NCBI RefSeq assembly: GCF_017114915.1
Contig: NZ_JAAUOE010000030.1
Span: 1-47,579 of the forward strand
Length of the DNA: 47,579 nucleotides
From: Pseudomonas frederiksbergensis
GTDB lineage: Bacteria > Pseudomonadota > Gammaproteobacteria > Pseudomonadales > Pseudomonadaceae
Direction: 5' to 3'
Shown here: positions 33,577 to 41,565 of the stretch, piece after piece
Numbering within the stretch: position 1 is the stretch's first letter
How the letters are laid out: every line of letters starts with the position of its first letter
Made by a program: the position numbers and the translations under genes
The notes under the pieces: generated by a model
The model's input: the letters and a program-made list of their open reading frames with translations, nothing else
What the model was told of the DNA's origin: nothing
Databases searched by the model: none

Positions 33577-34251
33577 ATGATGAATCCATTGAAATTCGCC
33601 AAACGCTTCAAACATCGCGCCTATGTCTTCCTGCCCTCCCTGCTGGCGGTCAGCGCGTTGTTTTTGTCGCTGGAGTCCAGTGAAAGCCGCGCCCAACCAG
33701 CTGACGGCACCCAGACGCTGGTGTTTTTACGCCATGCGGAAAAACCGGCCGGCGGTCTGGGTCAGCTCAATTGTCAGGGGCTCAACCGCGCCATCGACCT
33801 GGCCACCTTGCTGCCGGAAAAATTCGGCAAGGCCAACTACGTGTTTGCCGCCAACCCGACGCGTAATGTCGAGGAAGGTGAATTGGATAATTCCTACAGT
33901 TACATCCGCCCCCTGATGACCATCAGCCCCAGCGCGATCAAGCTCGGTTTGCCGGTGAACATCAACTTCTCGGCCAACGACACCAGCGATCTGGCGGACG
34001 AACTGCTTCACGACAAGTATCACAACTCGGTCATCTATACCGCCTGGTCCCACGGCTACCTGCCTGAGCTGATCAACAAGGTCGCCGGAGAAGCCGTCGG
34101 CAAGAAACAGAACATCACCGATGACTGGGCATCCAGCGACTACGACTCGCTGTACGTACTCACCCTGACCTGGCACAACGGCAAGGCCAGCTTGCAGAGC
34201 CACAGCTACAAGCAAGGGCTGGATAACGGTCGGGAGACCTGTCCGACGTAA
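33577..34251 (+). CDS. Histidine phosphatase family protein, membrane-anchored or exported
   Basis: A 224-residue protein with an N-terminal hydrophobic signal or anchor (FLPSLLAVSALFLSL, about residues 16-30) and a histidine-phosphatase domain. The active-site motif LVFLRHAEKP (the RHG-type phosphohistidine) lies at about residue 48-57, and the second His is in AWSHGYLPEL. A CQGLNRAIDLATLL helix matches the family. It would act in the periplasm on a phosphoester; the substrate is unknown. Two adjacent ATGs could serve as start, with GAAGAAG upstream. Confidence 0.82.
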   Translation: MMNPLKFAKRFKHRAYVFLPSLLAVSALFLSLESSESRAQPADGTQTLVFLRHAEKPAGGLGQLNCQGLNRAIDLATLLPEKFGKANYVFAANPTRNVEEGELDNSYSYIRPLMTISPSAIKLGLPVNINFSANDTSDLADELLHDKYHNSVIYTAWSHGYLPELINKVAGEAVGKKQNITDDWASSDYDSLYVLTLTWHNGKASLQSHSYKQGLDNGRETCPT

Positions 34252-34270
34252 GTGGTCGGGCACCTGCCCG

Positions 34271-34300
34271 GGCCCATCGCGAGCCTGCTCGCGATGGGCC
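34271..34300. repeat. Perfect hairpin between the convergent phosphatase and mnmH genes
   Basis: GGCCCATCGCGAG pairs with CTCGCGATGGGCC around CCTG. It lies between the 3' ends of two convergent genes, but no T run follows on either strand, so it is not a classical terminator; it may limit read-through as a stem alone. Confidence 0.6.
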
Positions 34301-34313
34301 GGCAAAAACAACA

Positions 34314-35417
34314 TTACCCTGGCTGATGACCACGCGCTCGCAGGTACTCGAGCACCGCCCCCTGCTCCCCGGAAAATTCGATCCGCGCGCCCTTCTTTTC
34401 CCGCTGAAACGCATACATCGGGTCGTAATACTCGCGCAGCAAGCCTTCGATCCAGCCCCGGTGCAAGTCCACGGCACCGCTGCCCGCCTGTTCCGCCAGC
34501 GCGTCTTGCATCAAGGTCAGCATCCGCCGATGACGCTCACCGCCCAAGCGTTTCTGGACGTTGTTCAGGCTCGCCAACATCCGCTCGGAAAACAGCCTGA
34601 AGCCTTCATCGCCATACACCTCGATGAACTCGGCGCATAAATCCACCACGTAATCGCGCAGGATCCGCTCGACCCGCCCTTGCAGGCTGTCTTCCAGCCA
34701 GACCATCGGAAACTGCTGCATGCCCTGATACAGCGGCAATGGCAGTGCGCAGCTGCCGATCGCGCGGCTCTCGTCTTCGAGCACAAACTGCTCGATACCG
34801 CCGGCACGTTTTTTCAGCACGTCCACAGCCAGGCGGTTTTCAAAGTCGATGTTGGAGGGTTGCCCCGTAGCGCGTTTGCCGAAGCTGGAGCCGCGATGAT
34901 GGGCGTGACCTTCAAGGTCCAGGGCGTTGCTCAATTGCATGAGCACCTCGGTCTTGCCGGTGCCGGTCATGCCGCCGAGCAAAACGAAATCGCACTGGGT
35001 AACGGCCTGGTCGAGCGTGTCGAGCAAGAACGTGCGCATGGCCTTGTAGCCGCCACCGACCCGCGGATAGTCGATGCCCGCTTCGTCCTTGAGCCACTGC
35101 TGGGTGATCTGCGAACGCAGCCCGCCGCGAAAACAATACAAATAACCATCCGGATGCGCCCGGGCAAACTCGGCCCAGGCCTGGATACGCTCGGCCTTGA
35201 TCTCGCCGGCCACCAATTGATGCCCCAGCGTGATGGCCGCTTGCTGACCCTGTTGCTTGTAGCACGTGCCGATTCGTTGCCGCTCGTGGTCATTCATCAG
35301 CGGCAGGTTGACCACACCGGGGAATGAGCCCTTGAGGAATTCGATCGGCGCGCGCACATCCATCATCGGTCGGTCGTTGAGGAAGATGTCACGGTAATCG
35401 GTGAAGTCTCTGGACAT
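34314..35417 (-). CDS. mnmH: tRNA 2-selenouridine synthase (MnmH/SelU)
   Basis: A 367-residue enzyme that replaces the sulfur of 2-thiouridine at tRNA position 34 by selenium (via a geranylated intermediate), using selenophosphate. The N-terminal rhodanese domain has the catalytic Cys95 in YCFRGGLRSQ, and the P-loop GGMTGTGKTE is at residues 148-157. The start ATG overlaps the selD stop (TGATG), so the genes are translationally coupled. SelD immediately upstream supplies the selenophosphate. No selA or selB is visible, so this unit alone points to tRNA selenation rather than selenocysteine insertion. Confidence 0.95.
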   Translation of the reverse strand: MSRDFTDYRDIFLNDRPMMDVRAPIEFLKGSFPGVVNLPLMNDHERQRIGTCYKQQGQQAAITLGHQLVAGEIKAERIQAWAEFARAHPDGYLYCFRGGLRSQITQQWLKDEAGIDYPRVGGGYKAMRTFLLDTLDQAVTQCDFVLLGGMTGTGKTEVLMQLSNALDLEGHAHHRGSSFGKRATGQPSNIDFENRLAVDVLKKRAGGIEQFVLEDESRAIGSCALPLPLYQGMQQFPMVWLEDSLQGRVERILRDYVVDLCAEFIEVYGDEGFRLFSERMLASLNNVQKRLGGERHRRMLTLMQDALAEQAGSGAVDLHRGWIEGLLREYYDPMYAFQREKKGARIEFSGEQGAVLEYLRARGHQPG

Positions 35418-36451
35418 CAAACCACCTCAACCGCGTGGGTCTGTCGCTCGACCAGCTCGCCGATCGGCTCAAGGGCCAGACCGAGTTCGGCCGCCACCGC
35501 CAGGAATACTTCGTTGCCTTCGGGCGTGACCGCGATCAACAGACCGCCGCTGGTCTGCGGGTCGCAGAGCACACGCTTGTGCAATTCCTGAAGCCGGCCG
35601 ACCTTGCTGGCGTAGCTGTCGAAATTGCGCAGCGTGCCGCCGGGCACGCAGCCCTGATCGAGGTAATACTCGACACCCGGCAGGCGCGGCACACGGTCAT
35701 AGCCGATGCGGGCGGTCACGTTGCTGCCGTCGGCCATTTCCACCAAGTGCCCGAGCAGGCCGAAACCGGTGACGTCGGTCATCGCGGTTACGCCGTCGAG
35801 TTTGCCGAAACGGCTGCCGGGTTTGTTCAGGGTACACATCCAGTCGCGGGCCAGGCCGATGTCGGCATGGCGCAACTTGCCCTTCTTCTCGGCGGTGGTG
35901 AGGATGCCGATGCCCAAGGGTTTGGTGAGGTACAGCAGGCATCCGGCGGTGGCGGTGTCGTTGCGCTTCATGTGGCGCTTTTCCACCAGCCCGGTCACGG
36001 CCAGACCGAAAATCGGCTCAGGTGCGTCGATGGAATGCCCGCCGGCCAACGGGATTCCCGCTTCATCGCAGACCGAGCGCCCGCCGCGAATCACTTCCCG
36101 GGCTATCTCCGGCGCCAGCACATTGACCGGCCAGCCGAGAATCGCAATCGCCATCAACGGATCGCCGCCCATGGCGTAAATGTCACTGATGGCGTTGGTG
36201 GCGGCGATACGGCCGAAATCGAACGGGTCGTCGACGATCGGCATAAAGAAGTCAGTGGTCGAGACCACGCCGCGTTCTTCATCGATGGCATACACCGCCG
36301 CGTCATCGCGCGAGGCGTTGCCGACCCAAAGTTTCGGGTCCAGGTTCTGCGCCCCGCTGCCGGCCAGAATCACCTCCAGTACCTGGGGCGAAATCTTGCA
36401 GCCGCAACCTGCGCCGTGGCTGTATTGGGTCAGACGAATCGGCTCGCTCAT
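35417..36451 (-). CDS. selD: Selenophosphate synthase SelD
   Basis: A 344-residue enzyme that makes selenophosphate from selenide and ATP. The active-site loop GAGCGCKIS has Cys16, a Cys form rather than selenocysteine, and the essential Lys19. The AIR-synthase-like body contains VVSTTDFFMPIVDDPFDFGR and TDVTGFGLLGHLVEMA. The start at 36451 (MSEPIRL) fits the family; three codons further upstream another ATG exists. Its stop overlaps the mnmH start by one base. Confidence 0.96.
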   Translation of the reverse strand: MSEPIRLTQYSHGAGCGCKISPQVLEVILAGSGAQNLDPKLWVGNASRDDAAVYAIDEERGVVSTTDFFMPIVDDPFDFGRIAATNAISDIYAMGGDPLMAIAILGWPVNVLAPEIAREVIRGGRSVCDEAGIPLAGGHSIDAPEPIFGLAVTGLVEKRHMKRNDTATAGCLLYLTKPLGIGILTTAEKKGKLRHADIGLARDWMCTLNKPGSRFGKLDGVTAMTDVTGFGLLGHLVEMADGSNVTARIGYDRVPRLPGVEYYLDQGCVPGGTLRNFDSYASKVGRLQELHKRVLCDPQTSGGLLIAVTPEGNEVFLAVAAELGLALEPIGELVERQTHAVEVV

Positions 36452-36764
36452 GGAATGCACCTTGTGAAGTCAATGGCGAGGATTCTACAGCAACCCTATT
36501 TGGCAGGAGCCGCAATAAACGATCCATTGTGGTGCGCTCCTCCACCCTGCCTTCTTTCCCCCGAATTCCATTCCTATTTCCACTTCTCGAAATCCTTGAC
36601 CGAAAGGACAGCAAAACCGCCAATTCCTCCTGTTTTTCAGCGTATTGAGAAAACTGGTACAGCTTGTGCAAACGTTTGCGAGTCGCCGATACCGACCTGT
36701 TCACCACTTAAACCGCACAAGCCCGCATCACCGGGCCTTGGATCCGCACGAAAAGGGACTTTTA
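36452..36764. other. Divergent regulatory region, selD / tsx
   Basis: A 313-base region between the divergent selD and tsx-nup units. Besides the palindrome at 36668-36679 (separate entry) it holds AT-rich stretches at about 36540-36650 but no ORF with support and no terminator. Confidence 0.5.
36668..36679. promoter_or_regulatory. LacI-family (PurR-like) operator before tsx-nup
   Basis: GCAAACGTTTGC is a perfect 12-base palindrome, identical to the core of the E. coli PurR operator consensus (ACGCAAACGTTTGCGT) and to the central CG-containing dyads of LacI-family sites. It lies 86 bases before the tsx start. A nucleoside- or purine-responsive LacI-family repressor is the natural candidate; its gene is not in the window. 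Confidence 0.7.
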
Positions 36765-37721
36765 ATGCATTGCACCTCCAGTCGCGTGACTCGCTCACGC
36801 ATGTTTGCTGTTTCCTTGCTGCTGGCCAGCGTTACAGGACTACTCAGCAGCCACGTTTTGGCCCAACCGGCCACCGCCGAAGAATCCGCCCAGGGCGAAG
36901 CCCTCAGCCCCGAAGCCAACCCGCCGAAAAAAGGCGCGTACCTGTCGGACTGGTTCAACCAGGACCTGACCGTCATCGGCAGCAAGGACATCAGTTTCGG
37001 CCCGCAACCGGCCGACGACATCTACCTGGAATACGAGTACTTCGGCCGCAAGGGGCCGTTCGAGTTGTACGGCTACATCGACATTCCGAAGATCTTCGAC
37101 ATCGGCAACAGCCATGACAAAGGCGTGTGGGACCACGGCTCACCGGTGTTCATGGAGCACGAACCGCGCATCTCCATCGACTACCTGGCCGGCCGCAGCC
37201 TGGCCGTGGGGCCATTCAAGGAATGGTACGTGGCGTTCGACTGGATCTACGACCATGGCAGTAACAGTGCCAACCGCGCCAACACGCTGTACAGCGGCCT
37301 CGGCACCGACATCGACACCCATTCGCGGGTCAACCTGTCGGCCAACTTCTACGGCCGCTACCAGTGGGAAAACTACGGCGCCAGCAACGAGTATTCGTGG
37401 GACGGCTATCGCGCCCAGCTCAAATACATCGTGCCCATCAGCAGTTTCGGCAACGGCGCTTCGTTGACCTATATCGGCTTCACCAACTTCGACTTCGGCT
37501 CCGACCTGCACAAGGACAACCCCGCCCGCACCGCCAACGCCACCGTGGCCACCAACGTGTTGCTCTACGCCTTCACCCACTTGCGTTTCACCCTGGTCGG
37601 CCGTTACTTCCACAACGGCGGCAACTGGGACGATGGCAGCGAGTTGAACTTCGGCGACGGCGACTTCCGCGCCCGTTCCAACGGCTGGGGTTACTACGCC
37701 GGTGTTGGCTATCAGTTTTAA
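36765..37721 (+). CDS. tsx: Tsx/OmpK-type nucleoside-specific outer membrane channel
   Basis: A 318-residue outer membrane beta-barrel protein of the nucleoside channel family (Tsx/OmpK). It has a signal peptide (about residues 1-33, ending HVLA), an early Pro/Glu-rich linker and then SDWFNQDLTVIGSK, DDIYLEYEYFGRKGPFELYG, KEWYVAFDWIYDHG and alternating aromatic strands, ending in GYYAGVGYQF with the terminal Phe used for barrel insertion. It lets nucleosides, and perhaps other small molecules, diffuse through the outer membrane. The start at 36765 is used because it begins the signal peptide; the open frame extends further upstream. It is followed by nup 24 bases later, in an operon. Confidence 0.9.
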   Translation: MHCTSSRVTRSRMFAVSLLLASVTGLLSSHVLAQPATAEESAQGEALSPEANPPKKGAYLSDWFNQDLTVIGSKDISFGPQPADDIYLEYEYFGRKGPFELYGYIDIPKIFDIGNSHDKGVWDHGSPVFMEHEPRISIDYLAGRSLAVGPFKEWYVAFDWIYDHGSNSANRANTLYSGLGTDIDTHSRVNLSANFYGRYQWENYGASNEYSWDGYRAQLKYIVPISSFGNGASLTYIGFTNFDFGSDLHKDNPARTANATVATNVLLYAFTHLRFTLVGRYFHNGGNWDDGSELNFGDGDFRARSNGWGYYAGVGYQF

Positions 37722-37745
37722 GGCTCATTTGAATCAGGAGGTTTT

Positions 37746-38780
37746 ATGAAAGCAATGACGCGTCTTTCCCTGTCTGTCGGTTTTGCGGTAAGCACCCTGC
37801 TCTCTTCCTCTGCCGGGGCGGTAGAAGCACCGATCCAGCCGAAAGTGATGCTGATCACCATGTTCGCCCCCGAGGCCCAGCACTGGATCGATCGCCTGGA
37901 ACTCAAGCAAGACGTCCGAGTACCGGGCCTGTCCGCCGAGTACCCGAACATTCGCTGCAACACCGAACAGGTGTGCCTGATGGTCACCGGCATGGGCCAG
38001 ACCAATGCAGCGGCTTCGACCCTGGCCCTGGCGCTGTCGCCAAAATTCGACTTGCGCAAAAGTTACTTCCTGATCGCCGGAATTGCCGGCATCAGCCCGA
38101 AACACGGCACCATCGGCACCACCGCGTGGGCGCATTACCTGGTGGAATTCGGCACCCAGTGGGAACTGGACTCCCGGGACGCGCCGAAAGACTGGCCAAC
38201 CGGTTACCTGGGCATCAACACCAAAGGCCCGAACGAAAAACCGCCGCTGGATTACAAGACCGAAGTGTTCGAGCTCAATCCGAAGCTGCAGGCCAAGGCC
38301 TTCGCCCTGAGTCATAAAGTCGAACTGAGCGAGAGCAAGGAATCGGCGGTGTGGCGCTTGAAGTACCCATCGGCCCCGGCCAATCAGCCGCCGGTGGTGA
38401 CCCAGTGCGACACGTTGGCGGGCAATACCTGGTTTTCCGGGACGCGCTTGAGTGAACGGGCGGAAGTCTGGACAAAATTGCTGACCAACAACGAAGGCGT
38501 CTACTGCACCACTCAGCAGGAAGACAACTCCACCTACGAGGCACTGCTGCGGGCCAGTCGCGAAGGTCTGGTGGATGTCCGGCGTTTGGCGGTGGTGCGC
38601 GCCGGCTCGGATTTCGACCGACCGGCGCCGGGCCAGAGCGAGGTGGATAACCTGCTCAAATACGCCGATCAGGGCGGTTTTGTGCCGGCACTGGAGAACC
38701 TGTACCGCACGGGGAATCCGTTGGTGCAGGACATTTTGAAGCATTGGTCGACTTGGGAGAAAGGTGTGCCTGAAGCTTGA
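37746..38780 (+). CDS. Purine nucleoside permease (NUP) family protein
   Basis: A 344-residue protein with a signal peptide (about residues 1-25, ending SAGA) and a domain of the purine nucleoside permease family known from Candida NUP and bacterial relatives. Motifs include PKVMLITMFAPEAQHWIDRL, VCLMVTGMGQTNAAASTLAL, YFLIAGIAGISPKHGTIGTT and RRLAVVRAGSDFDRP, which recall nucleoside phosphorylases. AGGAGG lies six bases upstream. As a soluble periplasmic protein without membrane spans it is better read as a binding protein or phosphorylase-like enzyme than a permease. Co-transcribed with tsx. Confidence 0.87.
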   Translation: MKAMTRLSLSVGFAVSTLLSSSAGAVEAPIQPKVMLITMFAPEAQHWIDRLELKQDVRVPGLSAEYPNIRCNTEQVCLMVTGMGQTNAAASTLALALSPKFDLRKSYFLIAGIAGISPKHGTIGTTAWAHYLVEFGTQWELDSRDAPKDWPTGYLGINTKGPNEKPPLDYKTEVFELNPKLQAKAFALSHKVELSESKESAVWRLKYPSAPANQPPVVTQCDTLAGNTWFSGTRLSERAEVWTKLLTNNEGVYCTTQQEDNSTYEALLRASREGLVDVRRLAVVRAGSDFDRPAPGQSEVDNLLKYADQGGFVPALENLYRTGNPLVQDILKHWSTWEKGVPEA

Positions 38781-38793
38781 GTTCGGCTTGAGA

Positions 38794-38884
38794 CCGCTTT
38801 CGCGGGCAAGCCTCGCTCCTACGGGTCCGTGCTGATTTCGAAATCGACACCAACCCTGTGAGCCAGGCTTGCCCGCGAAGCGCT
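38794..38884. repeat. REP pair, degenerate type A
   Basis: CGCTTTCGCGGGCAAGCCTC (with GCTCCTACGG) and AGGCTTGCCCGCGAAGCGC flank about 50 bases between nup and the oxidoreductase gene; the arms are less exact than in the other pairs. Confidence 0.75.
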
Positions 38885-39847
38885 TTACGGCAACAAAATC
38901 ACCTTGTCACCGCTGCCCTGATTCACCTCGGCATACCGCTCCAGCCCCTCGGCCAACGGCGATTCAAACAACCCTTCCGGCAACGGCAACAGGTCCTGAT
39001 CGAAAAACCTGCCGAATTGCTCAAGCATCGCGGCACACGCCTGAACCCCGTACAGCAACGAATTGATCCCCACCACCGAACCGCCCTTGCGATACAGCGC
39101 CAGGGCTGGCAATTGCACATGCCCATCGGCCGGCGCGGCGATGATTGCGATGCGGCCGAACGCGGCCAGCGCCGGGACCGAGGCCGGTAGCCAGAAACCG
39201 GTGGTGTCGAAGATCACGTCGGCGCCGCCGGTATATACGGCGTTGACCTGTGCCCCCAATTCTTCGGGCTTATCCAGTTGCAGCGTCTGATAGCCCTGGG
39301 CCTGTAAATCCTTGACCTGCTCCGGCCGCCGCGCCGCCGCCAGCACCTGGGCGCCCCGGACTTTGGCCAGCGCCAACGCCGCGCCGCCCACCGCCCCGCC
39401 GCCGATCACCAACAACCGCGTTCCGGTGGTGACAAGGCTGCGTTCCAGGGCATCCCAGGCCGTGGTGTACGGCACGCCAAGGCTGGCGGCCTGGGCAAAA
39501 CTCAGGTGCGTCGGCTTCAACGCCACGCCATTGGCCGGCAGTTTGACGAATTGTGCGTGGGAACCGTCGGCAAAGAAGCCCAGCTCCCGGCCGGTGCCCC
39601 AGACTTCCTGGCCAATCAGCGCCTGTGGGCCTTCAACGACGATGCCAGCGAAATCACGACCGGGAACCCGCGCTAATGTGGTGTAGGGAAAGCGCCCCAG
39701 TACGTTTTTCACATCGCTGGGATTGAGGCCCGCGGCCTTGATCTGGACCAGCACTTCGTCAGCGCCGGGAACGGGGGTGGGCACCTCAACGTAGCGCAGG
39801 GCCGAGAGGTCGCCGGTTTTGTCGAATTGCAGTGCTTTCATGGGCAT
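38885..39847 (-). CDS. Quinone oxidoreductase-like MDR protein
   Basis: A 320-residue medium-chain dehydrogenase/reductase. The N-terminal substrate domain (MKALQFDKTGDLSALRYVEV, VLVQIKAAGLNPSDVKNVLG) lacks the Cys of zinc-dependent alcohol dehydrogenases at the GLNPSD position, so it is of the zinc-free quinone oxidoreductase type. The nucleotide fold is LLVIGGGAVGGAALALAK. It uses NADPH to reduce quinones or enones. The start at 39847 has TGGTGAAA upstream; the next ATG at 39841 is also possible. Genes xapX and araC lie upstream on the same strand, so the three may form one unit. Confidence 0.87.
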   Translation of the reverse strand: MPMKALQFDKTGDLSALRYVEVPTPVPGADEVLVQIKAAGLNPSDVKNVLGRFPYTTLARVPGRDFAGIVVEGPQALIGQEVWGTGRELGFFADGSHAQFVKLPANGVALKPTHLSFAQAASLGVPYTTAWDALERSLVTTGTRLLVIGGGAVGGAALALAKVRGAQVLAAARRPEQVKDLQAQGYQTLQLDKPEELGAQVNAVYTGGADVIFDTTGFWLPASVPALAAFGRIAIIAAPADGHVQLPALALYRKGGSVVGINSLLYGVQACAAMLEQFGRFFDQDLLPLPEGLFESPLAEGLERYAEVNQGSGDKVILLP

Positions 39848-39870
39848 TTTCACCAAATGGATAAGAGGTT

Positions 39871-40044
39871 TCAGGAGATCCAGCCCGCCACCAGTTGCCG
39901 ACCCAAGGGCCACAACTGTTCACCGGCAAGCATGCCCAGCAGGCCCACCAGCGCGATGGCCGGCGGTGCGGGGGAACGAAAATCCAGCGCGCCATAGAGC
40001 AGGCCGACGCCCAGACCGATACCCAACGAGATAAGGTAATTCAT
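39871..40044 (-). CDS. XapX domain protein (57 residues)
   Basis: A 57-residue membrane protein read from 40044 to 39871: it begins MNYLISLGIGLGVGLLYGA and continues LDFRSPAPPAIALVGLLGML, AGEQLWPLGRQLVAGWIS. This matches the XapX domain family, short proteins with two hydrophobic segments, some found in E. coli near xapA/xanthosine genes. A GGAG site lies eight bases before the ATG. It lies between the AraC regulator and the oxidoreductase gene on the same strand. Function unknown. Confidence 0.85.
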   Translation of the reverse strand: MNYLISLGIGLGVGLLYGALDFRSPAPPAIALVGLLGMLAGEQLWPLGRQLVAGWIS

Positions 40045-40140
40045 GACAGACTCCGTGGCATAAGGGGGTATGCGCAGAGTCTAGAGAGAGGTTGCCACGG
40101 ACATCGGCCAAGTACTTCTGAATGTCGGCCAAAGCGCTTT

Positions 40141-40929
40141 TTACGCAGCTTCGCCCCGTTGCTGGCTCACGCAAAACTGCGAAGGTGCGACGCCCAGTTC
40201 CCGGCGGAACATGTCGCTGAAGCTGCTCGGCGAATAACCCAGCGCCCGGGCAATCGCGCTCACCGGCACACCCTGAATCAATTCGGCCGCCGCGGTCGCC
40301 AGTTGCACCTGTCGCCGCCACTCAGCGAAGCCCATGCCTAAACCGTCCTTGAACAACCGCGCCAGGGTGCGCACGCTGGCACCGGCATTTTCGGCGTATT
40401 GCTCGAAGGAAATGTCCAGCGACGGTGCGGCCATGACCGCCTGGCACAGGTTCATCAGCCGCCGATCGGAATCGTCCGGCAGCGGGATTTTCAGCGTTGA
40501 ACGCCGGGCGCGCTTGAGCTCCAGCAATGCCAGGCCAACCAGCGCGTCGTAGTAATCCGGGTCACCGTCGTCGCCCTGTTCCACCAGCCCGACGATCAGT
40601 TCGCGCAGCAAGCCGCCGACTTCAATCACTTGCACACTGTCGTCCAGCGTCGCCGCCAATGACGGTCGCAGGTAGATGTTGCGCATCTGCAAGTCAGAGA
40701 CCACGCGAATCCCGTGCGGCACACCCGGCGGCAGCCAGACCGCCCGTTGCGGCGGCACCACCAGCGCTTCATGGGGCGTCTGGACCCACATCACGCCGCT
40801 CATCGCGTACAGCAACTGCCCCCACACATGCTCGTGAGGCTCGATATACAACCCACGCGGGTAAGTACGTGCCAGCGGTTGCACGGGCACATCGGTATCG
40901 CTCAAATCAGGCGGCGCGGCCTTGGCCAT
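40141..40929 (-). CDS. AraC-family regulator with cupin domain
   Basis: A 262-residue AraC-type regulator. The N-terminal cupin-like sensor (GLYIEPHEHVWGQLLYAMSG, VPPQRAVWLPPGVPHGIRV) is followed by the double helix-turn-helix: RTLARLFKDGLGMGFAEWRR and VSAIARALGYSPSSFSDMFR. The genes xapX and the quinone oxidoreductase lie downstream on the same strand, a set found together in pseudomonads, so it probably controls them and itself. The inducer is unknown. Confidence 0.92.
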   Translation of the reverse strand: MAKAAPPDLSDTDVPVQPLARTYPRGLYIEPHEHVWGQLLYAMSGVMWVQTPHEALVVPPQRAVWLPPGVPHGIRVVSDLQMRNIYLRPSLAATLDDSVQVIEVGGLLRELIVGLVEQGDDGDPDYYDALVGLALLELKRARRSTLKIPLPDDSDRRLMNLCQAVMAAPSLDISFEQYAENAGASVRTLARLFKDGLGMGFAEWRRQVQLATAAAELIQGVPVSAIARALGYSPSSFSDMFRRELGVAPSQFCVSQQRGEAA

Positions 40930-41075
40930 AGGCTAGGATCATTGGGGGGATGGAAAGGCTCCATGGTAGCGAGGCGTGCGGCCTGTCGCCAGTCACTGTA
41001 ACCGACTGACAATCCGACTGAATTTTCTGCGCGCCCAACGATCCTTCTATTACAACAGGGAGGAATACAGGCTTT

Positions 41076-41303
41076 ATGAGCAATGCAAAACTTTTCGTCA
41101 TTGAATACACCCTTCATGGCAAGCCCAAGTCTTTCATCATCCGCCTGGACAAAATGGACAATGCAGAAGCTTGGCACTGGGCAAGTTGCGACGCCGGAGT
41201 CGGCCGGATCCCGCGCTTTGGCCGAGAACGGGTACAAAAAACCAGCAAACCGGTGGCGGAGAAATTCGGCGTCGAGAATGTGACCTGGCGACCGGCGAGT
41301 TGA
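41076..41303 (+). CDS. Small conserved-looking protein (possibly DUF6555)
   Basis: A 75-residue soluble protein with a strong AGGGAGG site and mixed alpha/beta composition: KLFVIEYTLHGKPKSFIIRL, NAEAWHWASCDAGVGRIPRF, KTSKPVAEKFGVENVTWRP. The wording resembles a small Pseudomonas family labelled DUF6555, but this is from memory and not verified. No signal peptide or membrane segment. It is likely transcribed on its own; a REP pair follows. Confidence 0.7.
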   Translation: MSNAKLFVIEYTLHGKPKSFIIRLDKMDNAEAWHWASCDAGVGRIPRFGRERVQKTSKPVAEKFGVENVTWRPAS

Positions 41304-41312
41304 ACGAATCCC

Positions 41313-41404
41313 CTGTAGGAGCGGGCTTGCCCGCGAAGGCGGCGGTACAGTCAACATTGATGTTGCCTGACACACCGCCTTCGCGGGCAAGCCCGCTCCT
41401 ACAG
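41313..41404. repeat. REP pair, type A
   Basis: CTGTAGGAGCGGGCTTGCCC and GGGCAAGCCCGCTCCTACAG are exact inverse copies with CGCGAAGGCGG / CCGCCTTCGCG next to the loop. It lies between two convergent genes, and its distal edge is one base from the metallothionein stop codon. Confidence 0.95.
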
Positions 41405-41405
41405 G

Positions 41406-41561
41406 TCAGTGAGCACACTTGCAGCCTTTGGTGGAGCATTCTTCGCCATGTTCGTGGTGCTTGGCGCAGGCTTCACAGCAATAGTGCTTGCCGTGACGCA
41501 CGATGGGATGCTCACCCAGTTTGCATGAGCATTTGGGGCAGTCGCAGGTACCGTCGTTCAT
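41406..41561 (-). CDS. pmtA: Bacterial metallothionein
   Basis: A 51-residue Cys-rich protein read from 41561 to 41406: MNDGTCDCPKCSCKLGEHPI, VRHGKHYCCEACAKHHEHGE, then ECSTKGCKCAH. It has ten cysteines (6, 8, 11, 13, 28, 29, 32, 42, 47, 49) arranged as CxCxxCxC at the start and CxxC/CxC further on, plus several histidines, as in the SmtA/BmtA/PmtA metallothioneins of cyanobacteria and pseudomonads. It binds Zn, Cd or Cu in the cytoplasm. The upstream region contains an inverted repeat. This gene is under 60 codons. Confidence 0.93.
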   Translation of the reverse strand: MNDGTCDCPKCSCKLGEHPIVRHGKHYCCEACAKHHEHGEECSTKGCKCAH

Positions 41562-41565
41562 AAGT

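Noticed and set aside
34271..34300. Intrinsic terminator for mnmH or the phosphatase gene
   Set aside because: Perfect hairpin, but no T run follows on either strand, so I list it only as a repeat.
36540..36650. Possible small gene or sRNA before tsx
   Set aside because: AT-rich region without a frame with ribosome-binding site, without promoter-terminator pair.
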